Assembly: GCA_959604655.1 (NCBI GenBank)
Contig: CAUHCL010000059.1
Span: 1-13,040, forward strand
Length of the DNA stretch: 13,040 bases
Source: an uncultured Alistipes sp.
GTDB taxonomy: Bacteria; Bacteroidota; Bacteroidia; Bacteroidales; Rikenellaceae
Reading direction: 5' to 3'
Shown here piece after piece: positions 1-5,334 of this stretch. The position numbers and the translations under genes were made by a program. The notes beneath the pieces were generated by a model that saw nothing but the letters and a program-made list of their open reading frames with translations, did no database searches and had not been told where the DNA came from. Positions within the stretch are counted from its first letter, which is position 1, and each line of letters begins with the position of its first letter.

Positions 1-80
1 GGAAATCTTTTGATTGCTTCAAAAGTGCCGCAGGCATCCGATTCAGCGCAGGCGCTGTGGCCGACCCCGAAATCGTTTCA

Positions 81-148
81 CCGCGGCGGTTTTTTGGTTA
101 CCTTTTGTCCGCACAAAAGGTAACGTAATAAAAAGTGCGTCATGCCAC
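81..148 (+). repeat. Direct repeat copy 1 with an 11-bp perfect hairpin
   Basis: The unit starts CCGCGGCGGTTTTTTG and ends AAAAAGTGCGTCATGCCAC. It contains a perfect 11-bp inverted repeat, GTTACCTTTTG at 97-107 and CAAAAGGTAAC at 114-124, with a 6-nt loop. A second, shorter copy lies at 352-408. The origin is unknown; no gene is visible in it. Confidence 0.75.
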
Positions 149-267
149 CGAGCCTACAGGCGAGGATTGGCATCGCTAACGAAATGTTGTCGGTTGGGAT
201 TCCATTCATTTTTGTCCTGACGAACAAAAATGTGGAATGACGGGAGGTTTTCTGAGGTGTTAGACTG

Positions 268-345
268 CTGTTCGTCGACGGCGTATGAATGCGTTTTGTG
301 CGTTCGGGTCGCAGCCTGCGGCCCGCGCAGTCCTGCGGCCTGCAA
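268..345 (+). repeat. Composite intergenic repeat: short family B start plus family A end
   Basis: CTGTTCGTCGACGGCG at 268-283 matches the opening of family B (full copies near 1828, 6265 and 9424). GGGTCGCAGCCTGCGG at about 306-321 and CCCGCGCAGTCCTG after it match family A (near 1704, 3557 and 4091). The end is a small hairpin at 327-343 with one mismatch, followed by AATATT. This copy looks truncated or recombined. Confidence 0.6.
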
Positions 346-351
346 TATTCA

Positions 352-408
352 CCGCGGCGGTTTTTTGTCCGCACAAAAAGTAACGCAGTAAAAAGTGCGT
401 CATGCCAC
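352..408 (+). repeat. Direct repeat copy 2, lacking one hairpin arm
   Basis: This unit matches 81-148 closely, with the same CCGCGGCGGTTTTTTG start and the same AAAAAGTGCGTCATGCCAC end. It lacks the 11 bases that form the left hairpin arm of copy 1. The missing piece is bounded by TTTTG in copy 1, so slipped-strand deletion is a simple explanation. Confidence 0.75.
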
Positions 409-469
409 ATGACTGCGAAGCCGCCGACTTTAATTTTATTAAACATGATATAAATAAAATTAAAGTAGA

Positions 470-501
470 TTTGCATTTTATTGAATATTGCATTAACTTT
501 G
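470..501 (+). promoter_or_regulatory. Bacteroidota-type promoter for the DUF2089-type gene
   Basis: TTTG at 470-473 is followed after exactly 20 nt by TAACTTTG at 494-501, an exact match to the Bacteroidota -33/-7 pattern (TTTG, then TAnnTTTG). Transcription would start near 508, giving a leader of about 20 nt that is very A-rich, as usual for initiation in this phylum. Confidence 0.85.
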
Positions 502-526
502 TGTCAAAACAATAAAACAAAATAAA

Positions 527-799
527 ATGGAAAAGAGACTGCCTAAGATTTGCCCGTCATGCGGCGGAGTGCTGCGGGTGCATACCATGCACTGCGCGGC
601 GTGCGATACGAGCATCGGGGGAGACTACCGTCTGCCCGCATTGATGCGTTTGTCGGAGGAGGATTTGCGGTTCGTGCACGATTTCGTGATGTGCCGCGGA
701 TCGCTCAAGGAGATGGCCGCGCGTATGGGGCTGAGCTATCCTACGGTCCGCAACCGCCTGGACGAGGTTATAGCCGAACTGGACCGTGCGGATGTCTGA
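527..799 (+). CDS. DUF2089-type zinc-ribbon/HTH protein
   Basis: This 90-residue protein resembles the DUF2089 family of small putative DNA-binding regulators. The N-terminus has a zinc-ribbon pattern, with two Cys-x-x-Cys knuckles at C9/C12 and C23/C26. The C-terminal part, about residues 58-82, reads as a helix-turn-helix (a SLKEMAARMGLSYPTVRNRL segment of the kind seen in sigma-70 region 4 and LuxR-type domains). The start is supported by the promoter just upstream and by the zinc ribbon beginning at residue 9. It precedes a membrane protein by 41 nt and shares its terminator, so the two are probably co-transcribed. In related bacteria such proteins often sit beside membrane proteins, possibly as stress-type regulators, but the target is unknown. 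A direct DNA contact has not been shown here. Confidence 0.85.
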   Translation: MEKRLPKICPSCGGVLRVHTMHCAACDTSIGGDYRLPALMRLSEEDLRFVHDFVMCRGSLKEMAARMGLSYPTVRNRLDEVIAELDRADV

Positions 800-840
800 C
801 GGCGCTGTTATTTGTTTGCAACCCGATAAACATTAAAGAT

Positions 841-1401
841 ATGAACAAGATTCTCAATCCGTTCCGTTTTCTGCCGCTGCGCAAGGCGTTGTGCTGGGGC
901 ATAGCGGCGCTGATCCTCACGTCGGTGCTTTTCTGGCAGGCGGGATTGCGCCTCACGTCGCTTACGCAGATGAATTTCGCGGGCGACCACTTGTTGCAGG
1001 CCACCGTGCGTCAGTTAGTTGCGTGGGCCGTGTTCGCCGTGGTACTCTATCTGGCGGGTGTGGCGGCTTCGTCGTCGAAGATCCGTTTCTGGGATGTCGC
1101 GGCGTTCAACCTCTTCGCGCGCATACCTTTCGACCTGTCGATGGCTATGTTTTTGATTCCCAAGGTTCGCAGCGTGATGGGACTGCTGACCGACGGAAGT
1201 CTGAACACGGCACTTCGCTATCCGATGACGATCGCGGCGATAGGGCTGGTGTCGATGCTCTTCTTCATATGGTATATATTGTGGAGCTACAAGGCTTTCG
1301 CCGAATCGACCAATCTGAAGAACGGCAAGGGTGCAGGCATATTCATCGTCTGCTTCATTGTGGCTTACGTGGCGTCGATCTATCTGCTGCGCCTGGTTTG
1401 A
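841..1401 (+). CDS. Yip1-like integral membrane protein
   Basis: The 186-residue product is a hydrophobic polytopic protein with about five membrane segments, near residues 17-35, 55-78, 95-110, 130-155 and 165-183. The short cytoplasmic-looking N-terminus (NPFRFLPLRKAL) and the late W-Y-x-L-x-x-x-x-K-A-F stretch in the fourth segment resemble bacterial Yip1-domain proteins, whose role is not established. The frame stays open upstream into the preceding gene, but ATG at 841 is preferred: it lies 41 nt after that gene's stop, has an AAAGAT leader, and the upstream extension is only a frame-shifted copy of the DUF2089-type gene. It is probably the second gene of a two-gene operon. An alternative is an uncharacterised family with a similar topology. 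Confidence 0.7.
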   Translation: MNKILNPFRFLPLRKALCWGIAALILTSVLFWQAGLRLTSLTQMNFAGDHLLQATVRQLVAWAVFAVVLYLAGVAASSSKIRFWDVAAFNLFARIPFDLSMAMFLIPKVRSVMGLLTDGSLNTALRYPMTIAAIGLVSMLFFIWYILWSYKAFAESTNLKNGKGAGIFIVCFIVAYVASIYLLRLV

Positions 1402-1422
1402 TCGCGGCGGGATCGTAAAACA

Positions 1423-1454
1423 AACGCTGCGGGGCCTTGTGGCCTCGCAGCGTT
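1423..1454. terminator. Strong hairpin terminator, probably bidirectional
   Basis: AACGCTGCGGGGCC at 1423-1436 pairs with GGCCTCGCAGCGTT at 1441-1454, 14 bp with one G-T wobble and a TTGT loop. The forward side continues TTGTTGTC. The reverse side continues TTGTTTTAC. It closes the DUF2089/Yip1-like operon and lies 6 nt beyond the stop of the minus-strand remnant at 1461-1679, so it may serve both. Confidence 0.85.
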
Positions 1455-1460
1455 TTGTTG

Positions 1461-1679
1461 TCATTCTGTCAACGTCTCGAAGAGTCCGATACGTTTTCGG
1501 CAAAGCCCGCTTGCGACCTTGCCGAGCTGCTTCGTGCGGACGATGTGGGCCGCCAATTCGTCGGGCGCAACTCGAAATTCGGGATCGTATTGCGTTTTGG
1601 AGGCAAAATCGTGCAGGCGCCGAAGATAAATTTTATCGGTGAATTGTACGGCTTCGGCGATTCGCAGGCGTAACGCCTG
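1461..1679 (-). pseudogene. Short coding-looking remnant without a start codon
   Basis: The minus strand here translates without interruption for 72 residues into a balanced, soluble-looking sequence. It includes the stretches RIAEAVQFTDKIYLRRLHDF, FRVAPDELAAHIVRTKQLGK and RKRIGLFETLTE, and it ends at TGA (1463-1461). Charge pattern and codon use are like the real genes nearby, and a hairpin terminator follows directly. The frame remains open upstream but has no ATG, and just upstream (about 1704-1797) it runs into intergenic repeat DNA. My reading is the 3' end of a gene whose 5' part was replaced by repeats. A very short gene with a non-standard start is possible. I do not recognise the family. 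Confidence 0.5.
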
Positions 1680-1703
1680 TTTTGTGGGATGCGGTTGGGT
1701 TTC

Positions 1704-1797
1704 GGGTCGCAGCCTGCGGAGAACGCAACGATGCGAATGCCGTTGCGGGCCTCCGCGGGGCAGAGCCTGCGGCCCGTGCAGTCCTGGCGGACTGCAT
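1704..1797 (+). repeat. Family A intergenic repeat
   Basis: This unit opens with GGTCGCAGCCTGCGGAG, contains GCGGGCCTCCGCGGGG and GCCTGCGGCCCG, and ends with a perfect 7-bp hairpin, GCAGTCC / GGACTGC (1778-1795, loop TGGC), followed by ATTTC. The same order of blocks occurs at 3557-3637, and the end portion occurs at 4091-4138 and about 318-345. It abuts the 5' edge of the coding remnant. Confidence 0.75.
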
Positions 1798-1827
1798 TTC
1801 TTTGTCTTCTGTCATAGGGATTGGCGG

Positions 1828-1908
1828 CTGTTCGCCGACGGCGGCGCGAGTGCGACAGCAGTCCGCCGCAAGGGGGCGGCGGCGAACTGCACGGCTCTGA
1901 CGAGCCGC
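1828..1908 (+). repeat. Family B intergenic repeat
   Basis: It opens CTGTTCGCCGACGGCGGCGC. It then has a bulged hairpin in which GCAGTCCGCCGC pairs with GCGGCGG-CGA-ACTGC (1858-1890), and ends in a 6-bp hairpin CGGCTC / GAGCCG (1892-1907, loop TGAC). Copies with the same block order lie at about 6265-6340 and 9424-9517. No protein family is visible inside it. Confidence 0.75.
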
Positions 1909-1932
1909 AAAACTCTATTTTTTTCGATGGAA

Positions 1933-1971
1933 CAAAAAAACAAAGGATCGCCGATATCTCGACGATCCTTT
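1933..1971 (-). terminator. Rho-independent terminator of the tRNA-Pro pair
   Basis: On the minus strand AAAGGATCG (1971-1963) pairs with CGATCCTTT (1950-1942), followed by GTTTTTTTG. It lies 10 nt downstream of the tRNA-Pro(CGG) 3' end, as expected for the end of this tRNA transcript. Confidence 0.85.
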
Positions 1972-1980
1972 CATCATCTG

Positions 1981-2055
1981 TCGGGATAACAGGATTCGAA
2001 CCTGTGACCCCCAACTCCCGAAGCTGGTGCGCTAACCGGACTGCGCTACATCCCG
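1981..2055 (-). tRNA. tRNA-Pro, anticodon CGG
   Basis: The minus strand folds as a complete 75-nt tRNA. The acceptor arms are CGGGATG and TATCCCG with discriminator A, the D-arm region is GTAGCGCAGTCCGGTTAGCG, and the T arm carries GGTTCGAATCC. The anticodon stem CCAGC/GTTGG frames the loop TTCGGGA, so the anticodon is CGG, reading the proline codon CCG. CCA is not encoded; the next bases are CAG. It is the distal member of a tandem pair 44 nt downstream of tRNA-Pro(TGG). Confidence 0.95.
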
Positions 2056-2099
2056 ATGATTCTGTTTTCACGACGGCCTGCGAAGCGGGCCGATTCCGG

Positions 2100-2174
2100 T
2101 CGGGATAACAGGATTCGAACCTGTGACCCCCTGCTCCCAAAGCAGGTGCGCTAACCGGACTGCGCTACATCCCG
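2100..2174 (-). tRNA. tRNA-Pro, anticodon TGG
   Basis: This 75-nt tRNA is identical to its neighbour except in the anticodon arm. The stem CCTGC/GCAGG frames the loop TTTGGGA, so the anticodon is TGG, reading CCA and by wobble probably other proline codons. Discriminator A is followed by no encoded CCA. It is promoter-proximal in the two-tRNA transcript. Confidence 0.95.
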
Positions 2175-2227
2175 TCGTCCTGACCATGCCGTGACATGAG
2201 TCAGGGAAATCATTCGATTTCGAGGGG

Positions 2228-2258
2228 CAAAGATATATTGTTTTTTCCTTTTCGGCAA
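2228..2258 (-). promoter_or_regulatory. Promoter for the tRNA-Pro transcript
   Basis: On the minus strand TTG (2258-2256) is followed after 20 nt by TATCTTTG (2235-2228), a full match to the TAnnTTTG element. It lies about 53 nt upstream of the first tRNA base. Confidence 0.8.
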
Positions 2259-2291
2259 GAATTTCAGTTGTTTTTTTGCGTCGAACGGTGT

Positions 2292-2813
2292 TTATGGCTG
2301 AAAATAGGCCCATAAGACCACTCGGCTCTCGTTGCGGAGCGCCCGATCGAGCGTGGTCATGGAGCGTCGCGCGACGACAGGGCATCCCCAGCTGCCCACG
2401 GCAGGCAGCGGCCAAATGGGGAACGCGGGAGTGTACCGCCATCCGTGAAGCACCACGCACCGCGGGCGCAGCGCAGAGTTCGATTCGTCCAGCCCGTCCA
2501 TCCGATAGGCCGTGCCGTAGCGTCCTTGGTAGCGCTCGCCGAGCAGGGCGTGCCCTTCGGAGCTGAGATGCGATCCGTCGGCGTTCGAGGTGCGGGCGTA
2601 TGCGCAGGGGACATGCACGCGTCGGCTGCCGCTGCCGTGACTCGCGACGAAGATGTGCTCCGCGCGGTCGTCGTCGAAATTCCACAGGGCCAGACGGCGG
2701 CGGCCCGAGTGCAGCGACAGATCCCACAGCAGCGCTATATGGGTGTTGAAGCCGTGCTCGCGGCAATATTCCAGCAGTTCGGCCGCCCGACGGCGGAAAC
2801 GTTCGGCATTCAT
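2292..2813 (-). CDS. Murein L,D-transpeptidase-like protein (YkuD_2 type), no visible signal peptide
   Basis: The 173-residue product carries the block order of the YkuD_2-type L,D-transpeptidase-like family (PF13645). A SHGSG motif lies near residue 58, followed by a GSHLSSEG block near 80, YxGRYGTAYRMDGL near 95-108, VVLHGW with H123, and GSWGCP with the likely nucleophile C144. The family is thought to act on peptidoglycan peptides in the periplasm. This protein starts with a charged amphipathic segment (ERFRRRAAELLEYCREHG), and I see no signal peptide or lipobox. Its ATG overlaps the TGA of the upstream sirtuin gene by ATGA, so the start is well fixed and translation is probably coupled. 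Either it reaches the envelope by another route or it has a cytoplasmic role; this cannot be settled from sequence. Confidence 0.75.
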   Translation of the reverse strand: MNAERFRRRAAELLEYCREHGFNTHIALLWDLSLHSGRRRLALWNFDDDRAEHIFVASHGSGSRRVHVPCAYARTSNADGSHLSSEGHALLGERYQGRYGTAYRMDGLDESNSALRPRCVVLHGWRYTPAFPIWPLPAVGSWGCPVVARRSMTTLDRALRNESRVVLWAYFQP

Positions 2814-3508
2814 CGCGAGGCCTCTGCTTCGAGCTGCGCCGCGAGTTCAGGCATGCCTGCGGCGGCACGCGCCTTGATGTGCGTCAGCGGGTTGCGTATG
2901 GCGGCGGTGTCGGGGTTGCCCGGGTCGACCATGTAGATCGGGACTCCCGCACGTGCGTAGCGAACGAGCGACGCGGCAGGGTAGACGGCGAGCGAGGTGC
3001 CGACCACGATCATTATGTCGGCCGTGGCCGCTATGCGCGTCGCGCGGTCGAACTCGGGAACGGCCTCGCCGAAGAATACTATGTGCGGGCGCAGAAGCTC
3101 GCCGTCGGCAGCACGCGCGTCGAGCGGCTGCTCCCAGCCCTCGATGGGGACGACGAGGGCGGGATTGCGCTCGCTGCGCAGCTTGGTGAGTTCGCCGTGC
3201 AGGTGCGTAACGCGGCTCGATCCCGCGCGCTCGTGCAGGTCGTCGACGTTTTGGGTCACCACCTCGACGTCGAAGCTGCGCTCCAGGGCCGCTATGGCTA
3301 TGTGGGCTGCGTTGGGCTCGGCGGCGAGCATCTCTCGGCGCCGTTTGTTGTAGAACTCCACCACCAGCGCGCGGTTGCGTGCCAGCGCCTCGGGCGTGCA
3401 TACGTCCTCGATGCGGTAATCGGCCCAGAGGCCGTCGGCGTCGCGGAATGTGGCCAGTCCGCTGTCGGCGCTGACGCCCGCGCCTGTGAATACGACTATC
3501 TTCTTCAT
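2810..3508 (-). CDS. cobB: NAD-dependent protein deacylase, sirtuin family (CobB-like)
   Basis: The 232-residue protein is a compact Sir2 enzyme. It removes acyl groups from lysine using NAD+, releasing nicotinamide and O-acyl-ADP-ribose. The NAD-binding GAGVSADSG is at 9-17, FRD at 21-23, TQNVDDLHERAG at 85-96, the catalytic His at H104 in HLHGEL, and GTSLAVYPAA at 170-179. FYNKRR at 52-57 provides Tyr53 and Arg56, the Y-x-x-R pair that in class III sirtuins such as E. coli CobB and SIRT5 favours negatively charged acyl groups (succinyl, malonyl). The zinc-binding cysteines of CobB are absent; the only Cys is C37. A succinyl-directed enzyme would fit a cell rich in succinyl-CoA and methylmalonyl-CoA, but that link is inference. 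ATG at 3508 is preceded by AAGGAAATT. Confidence 0.92.
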   Translation of the reverse strand: MKKIVVFTGAGVSADSGLATFRDADGLWADYRIEDVCTPEALARNRALVVEFYNKRRREMLAAEPNAAHIAIAALERSFDVEVVTQNVDDLHERAGSSRVTHLHGELTKLRSERNPALVVPIEGWEQPLDARAADGELLRPHIVFFGEAVPEFDRATRIAATADIMIVVGTSLAVYPAASLVRYARAGVPIYMVDPGNPDTAAIRNPLTHIKARAAAGMPELAAQLEAEASR

Positions 3509-3544
3509 GTAATTTCCTTTTTTGTTTCGAGGTGTCTTTTTGCG

Positions 3545-3653
3545 GCTTGTAATCGTGAGTCGCAGCCTGCGGAGGGAGCGAACAGCGAGCCTCCGCGGGG
3601 CGAGGCTACGGCTCGCGCAGTTCTGACGAACTGCAAAATATCGAATTACAAGC
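3545..3653 (+). repeat. Family A repeat bounded by 9-bp inverted repeats
   Basis: GCTTGTAAT at 3545-3553 and ATTACAAGC at 3645-3653 are perfect inverted repeats enclosing a family A unit. The unit has GAGTCGCAGCCTGCGGAG near 3557, GCCTCCGCGGGGCGAGG near 3589, and a perfect 7-bp hairpin GCAGTTC / GAACTGC at 3617-3634 with loop TGAC. The 109-nt whole resembles a small non-autonomous element. No clear target-site duplication is visible at its edges. It separates the sirtuin gene from the membrane protein gene upstream. Confidence 0.65.
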
Positions 3654-3669
3654 TCGAAAGCGGTTTCGT

Positions 3670-4068
3670 TTACGGTTTGCAACTCATGCGCCGCAATCGG
3701 ATGTGTGCCGCGGCTGCAATGAGCAGCGATGCGGCGGCGACGCACAAAATGACGGGTATGTCCGATGTGTCGCCCTTTTTGAGACCTATTATGGCTGGTG
3801 GGATTGTGCCGAAAGAAATGCCGAACCAGAAGGTGAATCGGCGGCATCGCCGCCACCAGAGTCGGGGACTTTGGCGCCATATACATATGTTTTTGTATAC
3901 GATGAGCGTTACGGTGAGCGGCAGGATCACGGCCGTGAGTATGTTGTCGAGCATCTCCATTCCGCGGCCGTAAGGAGGCTCGGAGTAGCAGACGATCTTG
4001 TGTACGGCCAGTCCCGCGAGCGACAGCAGGGCCCACGATCGGATGAACCATTTTTCGTAGATATTCAT
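3670..4068 (-). CDS. Small four-helix membrane protein of unknown function
   Basis: The 132-residue product has about four hydrophobic segments, near residues 9-27, 40-58, 79-96 and 104-122. Between the second and third is a strongly basic, tryptophan-rich loop (IWRQSPRLWWRRCRRF) that would face the cytoplasm. I do not recognise the family. The ATG is in a tolerable context, and residues 1-9 (MNIYEKWFI) look like a normal start before the first helix. It lies on the same strand as the SPFH/RHH pair upstream and the sirtuin gene downstream, but repeat-rich gaps on both sides argue against a tight operon. I see no clear promoter immediately upstream. Confidence 0.65.
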   Translation of the reverse strand: MNIYEKWFIRSWALLSLAGLAVHKIVCYSEPPYGRGMEMLDNILTAVILPLTVTLIVYKNICIWRQSPRLWWRRCRRFTFWFGISFGTIPPAIIGLKKGDTSDIPVILCVAAASLLIAAAAHIRLRRMSCKP

Positions 4069-4090
4069 AGCTTGGATGTTTTGCGATTAT

Positions 4091-4138
4091 CCCCGCGCGG
4101 GGCAAGGCTGCGGCCCGCGCGACTCCGAAGAGTCGCAT
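4091..4138 (+). repeat. Family A 3' module
   Basis: CCCCGCGCGGGG, a 12-nt palindrome at 4091-4102, is followed by CAAGGCTGCGGCCCGCGC and then a perfect 7-bp hairpin GCGACTC / GAGTCGC (4119-4136, loop CGAA). On the minus strand the loop reads TTCG, a stable tetraloop. It lies just after the stop of the RHH gene. It has no T tract on the minus strand, so I call it a repeat rather than a terminator. Confidence 0.65.
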
Positions 4139-4139
4139 T

Positions 4140-4337
4140 TCAATTCTCTTCCGTCTTCTCGTCTCCCGCTTCGCGGACTCTCTTCAGGCGCCCGCTGCGG
4201 CGCAGGGCGTCGGCGATGATCCATTGCAACTGGCCGTTGATGCTGCGGAACTCATCCTCGGCCCAGCGCTCCAGAGCATCCATCGTCGCGGCGTCCACGC
4301 GCAGGACGAAACTCTTGTTTCCGTTCGATTTTGCCAT
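4140..4337 (-). CDS. Arc-like ribbon-helix-helix protein
   Basis: The 65-residue protein has the shape of an Arc/MetJ-type ribbon-helix-helix DNA-binding domain. A short strand, SFVLRVD, lies at 9-15; helix one is at about 16-28; a turn with FRSINGQ follows at 30-36; and helix two is at about 36-49. A charged tail (RLKRVREAGDEKTEEN) follows. RHH proteins dimerise through the strands, which insert into the DNA major groove. It starts 9 nt after the stop of the SPFH gene, so the two are almost certainly co-transcribed. It could autoregulate that operon, and a palindrome overlaps the promoter at 5314-5334. No toxin gene is adjacent, so a classical toxin-antitoxin pair is not supported. Confidence 0.8.
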   Translation of the reverse strand: MAKSNGNKSFVLRVDAATMDALERWAEDEFRSINGQLQWIIADALRRSGRLKRVREAGDEKTEEN

Positions 4338-4346
4338 CCCGCACCG

Positions 4347-5297
4347 TTAATGATGCAACGTTCCTGCGTTTACCACGGGCTGCGCGCCTTCGTCGCCGCA
4401 GAGCACGACCAGCAGATTGGTCACCATGGCCGCCTTGCGCTCCTCGTCGAGCTCCACCACGCCGTCGTCGGCCAGACGGTCGAGTGCCATCTTGACCATC
4501 GACACGGCACCCTCGACGATCTTCTCGCGGGCCGATATGATGGCGTCGGCCTGCTGGCGGCGCAGCATCACGGCAGCGATCTCGGGGGCGTAGGCCAGAT
4601 AGTTGATGCGGGCCTCGACGACCTCGATGCCCGCTATGGCCAGACGCTCGGCCAGACGGTTCTCGAGAACCTCGTTGATCTCCTCGCTGCTGCTGCGCAG
4701 CGTCACCTCGTCGCCCGTCGTGCCGTTGTTGTCGTAGGCGTAGTATCCTGCGACCTGACGCAGCGCGGCGTCGCTCTGTACCGACACGAAGTTCTCCAGC
4801 ATGTTCATGCGGGCGCTCTGCGATATCTGCCCTTGGGCGTTGGCCGTCACGTCGATGTCGAACACCGAGCGGTAGATCTCGTCGCGCTTGAGGCGCCATA
4901 CCAGCACCAGACCGATCATGATGGGGTTGCCCGTCTTGTCGTTGACCTTTATGGGCTCGGCATTGAGGTTGCGGGCGCGCAGCGATATCTTCTTGGTCGA
5001 CATGAGGAAGTTGACCCACCAGTAGCCAGTGTTGTAGAACGATCCGCGGTATTTGCCGAAGAAGGTCAGCACGCGCGCCTCGTTGGGCTCCAGCAGCATG
5101 AAGCCTTTGGTGCACAGCAGGCAGAACATTATGGCCACTATTCCGCATATTATGATAAGGTCGGATTCGTGCTTGACTCCGATCGTGATCGCGTATACCG
5201 ATGCCGCGATGCCTGCGAGTATGAGGGCAAGGGCCACGAAGCCGTTGGCTTTCCATCCCGTGTACTCGTAATTTCTGTTTTCCGTTCTGCTTTCCAT
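4347..5297 (-). CDS. SPFH/band 7 membrane protein
   Basis: The 316-residue protein has two adjacent membrane segments near residues 18-38 and 45-65. An SPFH (stomatin/prohibitin/flotillin/HflK) domain follows at about 67-250, beginning FMLLEPNEARVLTFFGKYRG and containing GNPIMIGLVLVWRL. The later NRLAERLAIAGIEVVEARI and MLRRQQADAIISAREKIVEG are the typical helical oligomerisation part. Such proteins form large membrane scaffolds and organise microdomains or proteases. The NfeD partner found beside many bacterial stomatins is not seen, and an RHH protein follows instead. The ATG is supported by a strong promoter 37 nt upstream and a natural N-terminus. The C-terminal 40 residues are acidic then neutral, with no obvious motif. 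Confidence 0.9.
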   Translation of the reverse strand: MESRTENRNYEYTGWKANGFVALALILAGIAASVYAITIGVKHESDLIIICGIVAIMFCLLCTKGFMLLEPNEARVLTFFGKYRGSFYNTGYWWVNFLMSTKKISLRARNLNAEPIKVNDKTGNPIMIGLVLVWRLKRDEIYRSVFDIDVTANAQGQISQSARMNMLENFVSVQSDAALRQVAGYYAYDNNGTTGDEVTLRSSSEEINEVLENRLAERLAIAGIEVVEARINYLAYAPEIAAVMLRRQQADAIISAREKIVEGAVSMVKMALDRLADDGVVELDEERKAAMVTNLLVVLCGDEGAQPVVNAGTLHH

Positions 5298-5313
5298 AGA
5301 GTTGTTGTTTTAA

Positions 5314-5334
5314 GTGATATTATTTTGATATCAC
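5314..5334. promoter_or_regulatory. Palindrome at the SPFH-RHH promoter, possible operator
   Basis: GTGATAT at 5314-5320 and ATATCAC at 5328-5334 form a perfect 7-bp inverted repeat with a 7-nt spacer. One arm touches the -7 element, and the other lies around or just after the expected transcription start. This is a typical place for a repressor site. The co-transcribed RHH protein is a candidate binder; that is inference only. Confidence 0.45.

Larger units (their letters stand above)
1..469. other. Intergenic region rich in hairpins and repeats
   Basis: I see no credible gene in this stretch. Short ORFs are present on both strands but are made of repeats and have no family signature. It holds a small perfect inverted repeat at 7-25 (7-bp arms), a direct-repeat pair at 81-148 and 352-408, an imperfect hairpin at about 200-238 whose loop-proximal arms are ATTTTTGT and ACAAAAAT, a short piece of repeat family B at 268-283 and a family A piece at about 305-345. 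From about 427 the sequence becomes AT-rich and leads into the promoter of the DUF2089-type gene. The first bases may be the tail of a terminator for a gene outside the window; this is a guess. Confidence 0.6.

Noticed and set aside
527..1401. Long plus-strand frame from 550 that includes the membrane protein
   Set aside because: Its first 97 codons are an out-of-frame reading of the DUF2089-type gene; the real start of the membrane protein is 841.
1700..1910. Possible CRISPR array or tandem repeat array
   Set aside because: The repeated blocks are not regularly spaced, differ in length, are spread over the whole window, and have no cas genes nearby.
1469..2140. Open frame of 223 codons on the minus strand
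   Set aside because: It passes through both the tRNA-Pro(CGG) gene and the repeats and has no domain signature. A different frame of the same strand gives the protein-like remnant at 1461-1679.
2879..3973. Open frame of 364 codons on the plus strand
   Set aside because: It is antisense to the sirtuin gene and the small membrane protein gene, has low-complexity Arg/Val-rich content and no family motif. High third-position GC removes stops from the opposite strand.
4140..5297. Toxin-antitoxin or defence system built on the RHH and SPFH genes
   Set aside because: No toxin, nuclease or NTPase gene is adjacent, and the SPFH protein has no effector domain. The pair alone does not support a defence role.
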